Position numbers and translations under genes: made by a program. From Axinella damicornis (Eukaryota > Porifera > Demospongiae > Axinellida > Axinellidae): a DNA stretch of 64,000 nucleotides. Location: contig OZ007512.1 in the NCBI GenBank assembly GCA_963931865.1, forward strand, positions 1,458,171-1,522,170. Reading direction: 5' to 3'. Under the pieces are notes generated by a model. That model was not told the origin of the DNA, did no database searches, and saw nothing but the letters and a program-made list of their open reading frames with translations. Shown one piece after another: positions 9,299-20,864 of this stretch (the stretch's first letter is position 1; the number at the start of each line of letters is the position of its first letter).

Positions 9299-10310
9299 AG
9301 GACTTAAATTGCTTCCTATAGCACTTTTCACATCATTAATAACTTTGTATCTGTGCTGTAGCTATTATGTGTTCCAACGAGGCTATTGATACACTGCTCA
9401 ATACAATGCACATGGAGTACAGCAACAACTGAATTTGCTAATAAGGGCTGGGAGGACCACAGATATATTGATACAATCATGCTAATTGCACAGCAAAAGA
9501 GCAGATCTTTGCCATGTGAACTGCAGTACCTACTAGGCTCACAAATACAGTTATTGTAGCAACTTTGCACTTTGCAGTAGCTACTACAGAGGCAGTCTCA
9601 AGGGATGAGCAATTGCGTGGATGAAACCATATGTCAGTACTACCGTCCAAGACAGCAATTGTGGTATATAGCTACTAGCATTCTTTCAACAGTACATAGT
9701 CATGTGACAGTGAGCTGAAATACCACCAGCTGTCTTATCAAACATGCAGTGAGAAGTGTTACCGTGAAGTTCCTATATACTCCCCCAGCTTTAGCCTCAT
9801 ACTGGAACTCCGGACATGATCAACCCAACTGTCTATGATTCGGTAGTGTATGAGGTACAATTTTCAGTGGGGTGATAGGCGAGAGGCTCTGATGCAACCG
9901 CAAAAGGAGGAATTTTATAGACATTGCCACTTGGTCTGTGGAGTAGCTGTAATTGATTATAGCTACACACCAGATGGAGCTTATGGATATCCACTGAATC
10001 ACTGATCAAGGTATGTGCAAAAACAATTTTATGCATGCACAAGAAATAAATCACCAGCTCACAAAAAGTAGGAAGTTGTGGGCGGAGCGATTGGAAGGCC
10101 TGCGCGGCCGCCACAAGAGCGCAGCCGCGGCGCACGCGAGTGAACCTTTGAACCTTTGAACCTTTGAGTGAGCTCTACCTGGACTTGACGGCAACAAACT
10201 ATTGAGTCTACTGGAGCAACTCCATTTAGACTCTTCTTATCTAAGTCTAATTCATCATTGTATCGTGCTCACTTGGGCTTGATCGAACTTTAAACTTTGA
10301 GAGCGAAGTC
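9299..10310. other. Unassigned spacer upstream of NB-ARC gene A
   Basis: No supported gene or TIR element is visible. Open frames on the minus strand here are short and lack domain signals. A heptamer (gaacctt-type) is repeated three times near 10142-10166. Confidence 0.4.
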
Positions 10311-10392
10311 GGAGCCCCACCCATGCCATATCAGCAAAAACGAAGGAGGGGCTGATAAACAAACAAAGAACTACATGTAGGGTGTTACAGTT
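10311..10392 (+). promoter_or_regulatory. Conserved 5' flank of NB-ARC gene A
   Basis: The motif gagccccacccatg, followed by ctgataaacaaac, lies within 80 bp of the start codon. The same two blocks in the same order precede NB-ARC gene B (about 23624-23660). Conservation in otherwise diverged flanks suggests core promoter or 5' UTR elements. No TATA box is obvious. Confidence 0.4.
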
Positions 10393-13300
10393 ATGGTATC
10401 CCCTCGATTGCTATCGTTTGAAGAGCTCCTGTGCAGGGTTCCGGAGGAGAAGCGGTATCTGTTGGACTGCCAAGTGGAGAGCGATCGACATCTGGCTGAG
10501 ATAGCGCGGAAAATCACCGATTGGAACCTAGTACTGCCCTACCTCATAGCAAGGGAGTCGGTGGAAGTGGAAGAAGCCATTCTTGGGAATTACCAGACAG
10601 TTGAGAGAAGAAGGTTAGTGACCTCTAGAGTTACTGAATCACAGAACGGATTCGTTTTTAGTTTAATGAAATCGGTGATAGTGGCCTCATGGCTCATGGC
10701 TCATGCCATCATGCCCATGGGAATTGTGTTAAACAGGATAGCAACAATTTAGTTACATGTTCTGCATGAGAGCTGCAGCACCAGATGCAGCTGCAGCAAG
10801 GTATTGTTGGTGTGCAACTCACTAGATTGCAACTCAGGCAAGTTAAAACTACCCAGGACTTTTACAGTGTATAGGTAGGAAACGCGCACGCATCTAGAAC
10901 TGGCCCACCCACACAGAGTGCGGTGACATCTGGGTGCAATATTCACATGTTGACGCTATTGGTCAGGAAAATATTCATGGTTAATTGGAACTTAAGTTAC
11001 TATATTCATGTATCAGCTATTGATTATAGCTAGTTACGTTTGTGGGCTAAAGCTATTCATTCTTTTGTTATTTGAATAAACAACTTTTTAAGTGCAAAAG
11101 GCCAGGCAGGGTAAGGTCAGGGGATGAGCCACTGCTAACTTTGAACTGCAACTGCGGCAACCCACTTTGTGTTGGATCAACCCTCCATTTCTTGCAGTGT
11201 ACCTAAAGTATGTACTTCCTGCCGGACCAATATACACAGCGTTTAATGATGAGTTCCAAGGTCACACCCATAGGCGGCTAGCTTATACTTCCAGTGATGG
11301 ATGCCATGCGACAGAAGATATATCACCAAGTGGTCTCATTTCCATGCAGACTCTTGTGGGCGTGCGGTGGTGCACTGGTAGTCTAAGAGTGAAAGTCTCT
11401 AGAGCTCAACTCAGGCTCAGTCCTGAGTTCGAATCCCACTAAAGCCCTTGGTTTTCTGTTGATTAAGTGTGATTCATGGTAACTCAAGTGAGTGCATGTA
11501 TTTAAAAGCTTAAGGTAGCACATACCCCTTTACGTTAGGTTACCTTTAACCGTCGGGGGCCCCCAACGGTTAAAGGTAACCTAACGTAAAGGGGTATGTG
11601 CTCCTTCGGGGGCCCCCGACGGTTAAAGGTAACCTAACGTAAAGGGGTATGTGCTACCTTCGACGGTTAAAGGTAACCTAACGTAAAGGGGTATGTGCTA
11701 TGATTGGTCATCACTGCTGACCTTAACACCACCTTAACAGACGTAGGCAAAAACAATCAGCAGTACTAGTAAGGATGATTAACAGGAACCACACTAAGGT
11801 TTCAGGATACTCATTTGTGCTGCTGTGCGAAATGTACCATTCCAAAAATAAAATAGTGGGACTTGAATTGGAACTGGTAAACGATGTTAAAATAGTCCTC
11901 AAGATGGCATGACAGAAGCTTTTATTGATAGCGTAGTCCATTGCAAATTTATCTACTGTCTCGCCCGAGAAAAGCAGTAATGTCGCTTTTTGGTGAACTG
12001 AATTGCTCGTTCAACTTAAGTTGCATGGGATGGCTATAATATTCAGCGTATTCATAAAGCTTCCGTCATGCCCTGCAGCTTGTGACAGCGCACCTCCAGC
12101 TCCAGAATCAAGTTGCTCACGCTCTTCGTACTTGAGAGTTTTGGTTAACAGTCAGCTAGCTAATAGTTGGGACATTAACCAGCTCACTGCAGTTCCAGTG
12201 GGAACTATATACAATGGAGGTATTTGCTGTGCATGTTGACTAAGGTCCATAATATAATATACTCTTTTCGAGCTCGTACGTTTTGTTGTGCTGGGTCAAA
12301 TTCTCTGCATAAATAGTACGATGTTCAAATAACCCATCTGACACGTCTCGTAGCCTAAAGCATGTAACACTGTTTCATGTTATGAGACGTGTCAGATACA
12401 GCTGTTTGTTACACAAAATTTAATGCAGTTGATGTGCTTAGGAGTTTACCTCGAATTGTAAAGCAAATGAGGCAAGAAGACTGATCTGAGGCCTGGTAAG
12501 AGACAAAGTAGGTACCAACATAGGTGACAACGCCCGGTATGTGTGAGATACTAACACACATGGAACAAGGATAATTATATGAATGCCAAACAAAGTTGCC
12601 ACTTTCCATGATACATGGAAAAGATGACAGGGTGGGGGGGGGGGGGGGGGGGGGGCAACAGCTGTGTGGCATGCATGGGAACAGTGCCAGTAGCATTTCA
12701 ATGTCTGGATACATACAGTGATCGAAACTGTGCAACTCACATACGTATAGTGTGTATACAAAGTGTATAGTAGTAGGCCTTCCAGGCTTCCAGGCTCCGT
12801 TCTGGTGGAAAGCTAGTGGCAAATTTTATAAAAGTGGGCACAATAATTCCTCTATAGGTTGGCACTACTACAGAAGTGGAGAGAGAACTATGGTCCAAAT
12901 GCTACCTACAGAAACCTCGCCAAGTCATTCTACGATGCTGGTAGACCGGACCTAGTTGAAACTGTGTGTGTGGTCATGACTTGTGATTATCCAGCAAACA
13001 CATCACAACAGTTTCCACTTTCCTTGTCATATGCAATGGCTGATGCAACTGCTGCAGTGTTTTCAGCGAGCTTTTCTTCCTTTGTCAGCATTAGATTCTG
13101 TTATTGGCTTTCCTTTGCTGTTGTTGTGTTGAGTGTGATTCTGGCATCAAATTACCTTGAAGCTGACAACTCTCAAAATGGAAACCATTCGGGACCACAA
13201 TCATGCACAGAAATTGGAAGTACTTACTATGGTCAAAAAACAAGTGACACTGCTCCAAATAACTTACCCCACTTTCCAGGACGATTCGTAGGAAGAGACA

Positions 13301-14385
13301 AAGAAATTGAATATATCACTCGTCTCCTTCACTTTGCTAACCATTCTCATACAAATATGGTGCACATTTTTGGACTTCCTGCAGTTGGTAAGTCAACACT
13401 AGCAATTCATGTTGGATATGAGATGGCAAGACGAGGGGTTGCTGTTCGATACATTAATGCAGATGAAACACACATCTTCAAGAGTCGTGAACATAATGTA
13501 ACTGCTAGCGAAAGCCATGGTCAAGGAACTACTAGTGCGCTTTCAGAAACAGTCAGTGACATTGAACTATCCTGGTATTCACACACTGAAAAAAAGCATG
13601 TTTCAACCTCGCCAGAGGGTCTCCTTCAATGGGCTAAAGGACTTTCAAATGACACAATTCTCATTATTGATAACTGTGATCCCCTGCTTCAAAGCGATGT
13701 TACACAGAAAGAATTTGTAAGAATGTTTAGTGACCTCAACATAGCTTCACGCTTCTTACACATCGTGTCAACCAGCCGTCTGAAGGTAAGATTGTTAGAT
13801 GGATTCAAACTGTACAAACTCAAGCCACTTGATAATGAATCTGCCATTGAATTATTGATGTCACTGTCTGATGTAATAACACTAAACGACAGTAGAACAG
13901 TGAACGGTTTAGTTGGTGGTATTCCTCTAGCACTGAAGATAGTTGGGAGCCTTGTGAGTGAAACAGAACTACCAAACCTGATCATCAGGGAACTCAGTGA
14001 AAACCTTATAAAGACCCTCACCCCTGAAGGTACCGGTCGACTGCAGACAGGAAAAATGCGCCCAGTTTTAGAACTTTCATTCAAGTATCTCGACACCAGC
14101 ACTCAAGAATGTGCTGTATATCTGAGCCACTTCACTGGATCATTCAGTCATGAAGCAGCATTGCATATACTCAGTAAATGTACCAACAGCAGTCCTGTTG
14201 AACATTTGACCAACCTCACTGATAGGTCTCTGCTAGATCGATACTCCTATGCTGGTCAACATCGGTATCAATTTCACAGGCTCATCAAAGAATACTTAAT
14301 GGATATAGACTCCCACCAACCATATGCTAAAACCTTAAGAATTGCCACTAGATTCAACTCAAGCTTCCTTGTGCATTACACTTAA
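10393..14385 (+). CDS. NB-ARC gene A: Death-type domain, TM helix, NB-ARC ATPase (ends at early stop)
   Basis: Exon 1 is 10393-10613 and exon 2 starts at 12858; the phase-2 intron (donor aag/gttagt, acceptor ctatag/gtt) rejoins the frame exactly. The two exons together encode a Death-type helical bundle. The exon 1 part reads LSFEELLCRVPEEKRYLL to VLPYLIARESVEVEEAI; the exon 2 part reads LLQKWRENYGPNATYRNLAK. A TM helix (FCYWLSFAVVVLSVILAS) follows, then NB-ARC: GRDKEIEYITRLL, P-loop GLPAVGKSTL, Walker B TILIIDNCD, sensor-like STSRLK, GGIPLALKIVG and a winged-helix segment (LSFKYLDTSTQECAVYLSHF). The frame ends at TAA 14383-14385, where the paralogue at 23675-28439 has CAA. Downstream codons stay open (see next entry). 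By family it should be an NLR/Apaf-1-like oligomerising switch; ligand and partners are unknown. The membrane anchor between Death and NB-ARC is unusual. Confidence 0.8.
11360..11450 (+). repeat. tRNA-like (SINE-type) sequence in intron 1 of gene A
   Basis: It has a Pol III A-box-like ggtggtgcactggtag (11366-11381) and a good B-box gagttcgaatcccac (11425-11439), 45 bp apart, as in tRNA genes with a long variable arm. The acceptor stem is not convincingly paired, so a tRNA-derived SINE or decayed tRNA is more likely than a working tRNA gene. Confidence 0.4.
11512..11700. repeat. Tandem palindromic element ending aggtagcacataccccttta
   Basis: A palindrome centred on gtcgggggccccc (about 11564) is followed by two more partial copies of its right arm, each reading acggttaaaggtaacctaac and ending in ggggtatgtgcta. 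A related palindrome with the same core (ttaaccgtcggggccccgac) lies at 54934-55030. This suggests a foldback MITE that duplicated one arm. Confidence 0.65.
12634..12655. repeat. Poly-G tract
   Basis: About 22 consecutive G residues in intron 1 of gene A, likely length-polymorphic. Confidence 0.9.
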
Positions 14386-15603
14386 GTACTCAGTAATTTT
14401 GCCAACATTTATAATGAAAGACCACATGATGAGGAGAACATTGGTAGGTTTGAATCTGAAAGTCACAACTTTGAGTGCCTCCTGGAAAAAGTGCACCACT
14501 TTCATAGATGGCCAGTTCTACCTTTTGTAAATCTCACTCGTTCACTAACATGTCAGTTGATGCTGGATATATTTACTAAACATGAACTACTGAAGGTGGG
14601 GCAGAGGTCTCTCATGTTGCTCGAAGATAGAATGGATGACATTTCAGCACAAATTGGTGCATCTGAAACCTTGAACCTTTACCGTGATCTGGTACTTCAG
14701 CTACGAAAGTGGATACAATCTTATTCAAAGTGCTTAGCTTTGTGCGAAGAAATTTTTGTACAGAATATTTCATCCAGGTCTCAGATTATACATAAGCAAA
14801 TTATCAGTTCTAACCGCAATGTACACGACTACTATAATGAATTGAAGCTCCGATATAAATCTGGTGAATCTATTTGCTTTTCTTGCTGTATGCGGTTTAA
14901 AAGGACCGGCATTCCCCGTATGTTAGTGTATCACATACTTTTTGTAGGATTGCCACATGTTATTAATTATATTATTGAGAAGCTAGTTACTGCAAAGCAC
15001 TTCAATACAGGAAAGATTATTTTTCTGCTCATTTTCTGGTATTGTTTCTATTTGGCAGATTTTATATTTGCACTGTCAGTGCATTTACATGTGGTCATGT
15101 ATGGCCAGCATCCAAAACGTAGTGGCATTAATAAGATTGTAGACATAGTCTTACCTTTAATTGTAATATGTGTCCTTTGGAGTTTTGCAAATAAAAGCAT
15201 GTTCAATATTGTGTACTATTTCTTCATTTGTATTTTAATACATCTTATTTTAAAAGTTACTATCCCTAAAGACGTCTTCTTACCTTTAATGTTATTACAA
15301 TGTGTCTTTCTGATTTTAGCACTACAAAGAGAAATGTTTATGATGAACTATCTCTTCATTTGTATTATAATAATTACTATTGACAGTTCAGACTTACTCC
15401 CTGCAGGTGCAGTCAATGTACTTCATGGCTTCATTAAAATTTCCATGTTAGTTATTTTTATTGATGCTTATATTTATGAAATTGACACTGTGCATAGCAT
15501 AGATTCTTTTTTGTTTACTCTTTTGCATCCCTACTGGGGATATGTCCACACTTTTCTTGAATGGCGATTCCCAACAGTATGTATGCTACATAATATGATA
15601 TGA
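14386..15603 (+). pseudogene. C-terminal polytopic region of NB-ARC gene A, beyond a nonsense codon
   Basis: This frame is the direct continuation of gene A after the TAA at 14383-14385 and stays open for about 405 codons. It aligns block by block with gene B: FANIYNERPHDEENIGRFE, then QIGASETLNLYRDL, then a long membrane part. At least six hydrophobic helices run from about 14935 to 15600, for example IIFLLIFWYCFYLADFIFAL and IVLPLIVICVLWSF. A single C-to-T change explains the stop, and no other inactivating change was seen. It could be a recent null allele, a truncated natural form lacking the membrane tail, or an assembly base error. Confidence 0.7.
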
Positions 15604-15649
15604 TTATTATCCACAAGTTCATTGACTTTGAAAGCTAGCCATTTCACTC

Positions 15650-15707
15650 TAGCCTCGGTCCCAGGCTCTCTCCTCAAAATGAGAGAGCCTGGGAATTAAT
15701 GAGGCTA
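15650..15707. repeat. Short foldback MITE downstream of gene A
   Basis: Arms tagcctcggtcccaggctct and the inverse, with a tiny loop. Same family as 9244-9298. Confidence 0.75.
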
Positions 15708-15744
15708 ATTTTTCTTCCAGCAACTACAGTACAGCAAGTGCATG

Positions 15745-15985
15745 GAATTTATCAGGCAGCTGTGCAATTCAGATGGAGTGTATCAGGCAGCTGTGCAATT
15801 CAGATGGAGTGTATCAGGCAGCTGTGCAATTCAGATGGAGTGTATCAGGCAGCTGTGCAATTCAGATGGAGTGTATCAGGCAGCTGTGCAATTCAGATGG
15901 AGTGTATCAGGCAGCTGTGCAATTCAGGTCGAGTGTATCAGGCAGCTGTGCAATTCAGATGGAGTGTATCAGGCAGCTGTGCAGG
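15745..15985. repeat. 31-bp minisatellite, about 7.7 copies
   Basis: Near-identical units containing tatcaggcagctgtgcaatt and agatggag. The one clear variant is aggtcgag at about 15926. Because 31 is not a multiple of 3, all plus frames stay open, which produces spurious ORFs. It lies 140 bp after the end of gene A. Confidence 0.9.
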
Positions 15986-15989
15986 AAAT

Positions 15990-16960
15990 GAAATATTTCA
16001 ATGTTTCAGGATTAATATCAGTACTGTTTCAGAGTGTAGGTTTTTGGTGTGTAGACTATACGCGTTGCGTCATGCTATTTTGGAAAGCATTACATCACAC
16101 CATAAACGTTATATTTTTAGATCCAAAGGGGTGTGGCTTGTTAGGAATTTGTCAGTGAGCAAACCCTGTGAGACTGCCTTACTGCCTTGGGTCATCATGG
16201 GTGTCAATCAAGGGATGGGTGTTCATCAGGCATATAGGGCACTTGAGGGCAGGGTTCGGGGTTTGCTCTCTTCAGTATGATTGGATCCCTCATGCTGCGT
16301 CATGCAGGCTACGTTTGCAGTGCAATCCATTCAGCATTCCGACAGCTAGCACCAACTGTCAGCAAATCGAAGAAGCTCATGAAGGTATCATCATCACAGT
16401 AGAACCATAATTATACCTTCCCTTCACACATTCTGAAGGTATCATCCTCACGTAATCACAGCAGAACCATATTATACCTTCCCTTCACACATTCTGCTCA
16501 GTTTTATTGGTCGAGAATTTTCACTAAATCTATGCATGTGTGCTACAGTCACAAGGGGGTGACACTCCCATTCACGCCGTGGTCAGAGCTGCAACCGGGG
16601 TCAAGAAATCACTCTGTTTAAGGTAAAGCCTGTTTCAGCACGGTTGGTATGTTTAATGTTTTTGAATGTTAATACATTCTGAAAAACAATGTTAGAGTGA
16701 ATTCTGTTTAGCAGTGTTGATATGTATGAATCCTTCATGATGTTCCAACACATTATGAAACGTAGTGTTGAGGTAAAGTCAGTTGCAGCACTGTTTAAGT
16801 TGTGTGTTTCAGGATGTCAGCATACATTCCGAAATGCATTTACGGTGGCCATGGATGGTGTCTATGGTGTACATTATGATTCAGATAAGCATGTGTAATG
16901 CAATATCTGGCACTAATACATAGAACAGTAAAATAATTATTGTGATATAAAAGAGACAAT
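15990..16960. other. Spacer with degenerate repeats, left flank of the CACTA-like pair
   Basis: A two-copy tandem block lies at 16380-16500 (gaaggtatcatc ... accttcccttcacacattct). From about 16620 to 16850 there are loose ~85-bp repeats around caGCAGTGTTgatatg and similar words. Comparable words recur at 22280-22870 on the other side of the gene pair. No coding exon recognised. Confidence 0.4.
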
Positions 16961-16963
16961 GAT

Positions 16964-19900
16964 CTAATTTTTCAAGCAAAAGATATTTCGTCTATATACT
17001 TTATTTTGGGGATTGTGGATAAACTTATACTTTCTTCTACATGAAGGATCGTTAATGGGAACAAATGTGCATGTGCTATCACAGTGATGTACAAAAGATA
17101 CAGGTGTTATAATGTTATGGGGCTGAATAGTCTGGTGGTGTGATGTGCTTGCCAACTCCATTAAGGGACAACCAAATCTATCTTGTTCATCGGTTGGCTG
17201 GTACGGTGCAACTATGGCAGCTGAAGTGGCCCCAGAGCTGAAGCTCACAATGAGTTTCCCAAACTGAACCTGAATATAGAAATCATTGTTGACTGTAGTA
17301 ATGGCTCACTAAACTGCATAAAATGCCAACTTACGTCTGATGAGCCATGGCCAACGAACTTGATTGAGTCTCCATTGTTGACCAACTCCCCTGAAGTAGA
17401 GACAACGGCACTGTACGTGGCAACAACTGTTGTTTTTACACTGCAGCCAGATGCAGGAAGATCGGTCCTGTCCCTATTAGGAGCCTGTCTGTTGCTGTGG
17501 AGGTTTTGGAGCCTAATGATTGATTGGAAAGCTTCACACCTGTGTGGTTGGAGTTTACCGCATTAAAACAAAGCATTATACACCTTGTCAGGGAAGAAAT
17601 ACCTTTCTGTACAGAACCCTGGAGCAGGTCCAAAGTCAATCATGCTGTCCACCAAATGGAGAACAAGATGTGTCTTTGGCTTTCTTCCAAGCTCTGGAAG
17701 CCTGGAACACGCAGCGACGTAGTCACTGCAGACATCCCTCATGGCCTCCACATTGCTCATGTTGAAGGACCTTTTGTATGCCACCAGGAACACCTTTTGT
17801 ATGCATAATTGGAAATAGCGCATTATCTCTATCGTCTTATACCCATGCTTATCACCTCACCTGTGACAGTTTGAGCCATAAATCCAATTCTTCATCTGCC
17901 ACATAGGGTTCAAGAATGAACACTGCCATCTGGGCCCACAACTTGAAGTCACGGCCAACAAAAGACTTGCTGTAGCGACAGATGTTGCCAGTGAGTCTTC
18001 TCTCAAATCCCGAGAAGTCAAATGCTGCAATTCTTGCCAGAATTTCTTCCTTTTCGTCACTTGTCAAGCTTGGCATTGTGCATCCCAAAAGGTACTTGTA
18101 GGGACCCAGTAGGATTGTATGAAGTGTTTCAAATGGTGTACACCTGTGCAATTTTGAACCATGAGTGTACTATTACGTACAGTGTGGAACTTGATTATAG
18201 GTAGGGTGCACCCTTGCATTCCATTGCAAATACACTGCTATAGAAGTGGCACCATGTATACTTACTTGTGAAGGTCTATTGGCAGCTTGAACAAAGCATT
18301 TTCACTACTGTCAATTCCATACTTTGTCTTCAGCTCTTTTCTGGCTCTGTTGACACAAGATTGTTGTACACACTTGTTACACTCAGACCACCTGCTACTG
18401 TCTAGCAAATATATTACTTCTCAGATCTTGCTTGTGCTATCTCATCAATGGCTGCTAAGCTGGCATCCTTTGTCCTCTCTTCCTGCACTGAATCCGGTGA
18501 ATGTCTTGAAGCCTGGTTGTATAGTAGACAAACAAATATGGATTAATTTTTATTACTAGTTATTTTTAATTCCACCATACCATACAGATCCTGCAGAACT
18601 GGATTGGCTGGCCAACTAGATGGTTGGACAACATTGATGCCATCGGGTTGTCAGCAAGAATGCACAAAACTGGAGAGAAAACGATCACTTGCTGTTGGAG
18701 AAAAGCATCGTATACCTCCACTCCCTCTGTCTCCAAGGTGAGCAGGTCTTGTACCAGGGGGTGCACCATTTCCTTTGCACTGAGCCTGTTGGAGGTGCAC
18801 ACAAAATGGATGTTATCTAGCTGGCTATTGGTTTCTCTTGGCAGGCCGGCAAGAAGAATCAGCCACGACTCAAACTTGTTCCACTTCAGAGTCTTGTTGC
18901 CACTGGAGTCGTCAGCAAACAGGACTAACGGGACATTAACAACTGGCATACCACCGTATTTAGTACGCCAGTTTACATCTGCAATGCATTGCTTTTCATT
19001 GGTGCTGAGATTTGTAAAGTGTACACTCCCATCTTCATTCAAAACTGTTTTTCTTTGCACTTTGGATTTTACACCATTGTTGTCAACTGAGACCACTGAG
19101 GCAAGTGTGATACCGCAAATGTCACAAAGTGCAAGTTCTCCCCCACTGTCCTCACTGCTTTGTGGAACAGGTTTAATGCTCCACACTTTCAATTTGACAG
19201 TAGCTGTATCCCCCTGTCACAAAATAGAGTTTTAATATTGTATCAGCGTCAGGAATGAGTGTTGTGTAATATACAAAGCTTACTCGTTTGTAGATCTTTA
19301 ATACAAGACCTACATGTAGGCGAATCTAGTTAATTAAACGTCTATAAAGCTTACTCGTTTGTAGATCTTTAATACAAGACCTAGGCCGTGTGGGATAGGG
19401 TTGCCAGGATATTGGTAGAACACCACATCTCCAACAAATATGTCGATATCACCTCGGGACACCATCGGGCATATGAATCGACTGTCAGTGTTCCACCTCT
19501 TTGCCTCATACATTTCACTAATAATAAATAAATTACTGGTATAATTACTTTCCAGGTGCCATGCATGCAACTGATTTGCTAAACCAAACCTGATTTCTCC
19601 CGATACTGGTAAAACAGGCATTCTTGCAATCTTGCTCGCTATCTCTGGGACAGCCATTTGACGACGCACAATGTCAGAAGGTTTTCTGCCGTAAAACTTA
19701 GTGCCATCAGCTGCCTGCAACTGCATGTAATAAAATGATTTTACATGTAATTGTGTAATTATTTCAGCTTCATTTTTTATAACCTGCTGTAGTTCTTCCT
19801 GTGGTAACCTCAGTTTCTTCAGCTCTTCAATGCTGGGGATATCTGCCTCCATCCGCTTGAATATTGTCCACACAAATCTCAGATTTGCTTCACTCTGAAT

Positions 19901-20625
19901 GAATTAATATTATGTCAATTAGTGCTATCCCATAAATTATAAGAAAGCACACTCACAATTGGTCGTGGAGAGCAGATCAAAGAATACAGAAGAGCATGGA
20001 TATCATTCCGGAAAGGGTAGCAATCCCCACCATCAAGCTGAACTTCAGCCAGCCCCGTCAACTCTTCTGTCCAATCTGCATGCATGCATGCATTACCAAA
20101 GTTTATTGCTTTGATGTTGACCTTAACTTAAATACGTTTTAACATACCATCTACGTCTTCTGGTCCGTCTGTTTCACTATCACTGCTGTTTCCTTCAAAA
20201 CAGATCTCAGGACTATTCGATTCAACCATGTCCTAGTCAAGAGATAGTGTACTGAATATGAGTGGAGCAACGCAACAGAAATATGGGTGGAGCTGCACTA
20301 TAGAAATAATGGGTGGAGCTGCACTATATGGACCAGTGCTGGCAAAATCAACAAACGATGACACTAGTGTGTGTACCTCCTCGAACGTATCTTCGCCGTC
20401 GAACGTGTCTTCATCGTCGACGTCAAAGTTGGGGTTGGGAGGGATAACATCACAATCAACCTCTGGTGCTGCAAAAAGCCTGTGGAATTCAACGTTTTCT
20501 CGGTGTGCCTTTGAAGCCAAGTGCCGGCGTAATTTGCTCTGATAAGGAAACTTCAACTTGCATATCGCACATGAAAGTTGTAACTCCTCTGGACTTGATA
20601 ACTTCTGCCTTTTGGAAAGAGCCAT
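16964..20625 (-). CDS. CACTA/Plavaka-like (Tnp2-related) transposase gene with C2H2 finger, ~11 exons
   Basis: Exons that join in phase on the minus strand: 20625-20377, 20232-20148, 20075-19957, 19894-19355, 19213-18581, 18512-18418, 18346-18266, 18143-17861, then about 17793-17590, one or two exons between about 17580 and 17335, and 17269-16964 (stop). The N-terminus has a C2H2 finger (CAICKLKFPYQSKLRRHLAS...H). The body has DDSSGNKTLKWNKFESWLIL, AGLPRETNSQLDNIHFVCTS and CILADNPMASMLSNHLVG with Cys-rich FCRICM. Then come TPFETLHTILLGPYKYL, KPKTHLVLHLVDSMIDFGP with CTER, and a C-terminal ITPVSFVHHCDSTCTF. This matches a transposase group of the CACTA/Tnp2 type known from fungi and early animals. 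No stop interrupts the confirmed exons, so the gene may be an active transposase or a domesticated one. Exons around 17400-17640 are not fully resolved. Confidence 0.65.
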
Positions 20626-20864
20626 TGTTTTGTAGCAACTTATTCACACACTGCATGACTTCATCATTGTTGCTATGTGGTAAGTAACGGCAGCTCATTC
20701 ATTGGACGAAATATGCTCCAATGAGGACTGCAAATGTTAGTAACTATGGAATCCCTCTAGCGACAATTACTTAGAATAGATGCACTGCAACTGTGGTGGT
20801 GAAGTTTGTGCTAGTACGTAAAGTGTGTGAAGATTGTGAACAGAATCGTTAGAATCGTGCGATA
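20626..20864. promoter_or_regulatory. Divergent promoter between the transposase and the coiled-coil gene
   Basis: The two genes start head to head 240 bp apart, so both promoters must lie here or be shared. No TATA box stands out. Confidence 0.45.

Noticed and set aside
11360..11450. Functional tRNA gene
   Set aside because: A and B boxes are present but the acceptor stem does not pair well; better called a SINE or tRNA relic.
15699..16280. Plus ORFs with QLCNSDGVYQAAV-type repeats
   Set aside because: The 31-bp period keeps all frames open; a minisatellite, not a repeat protein.
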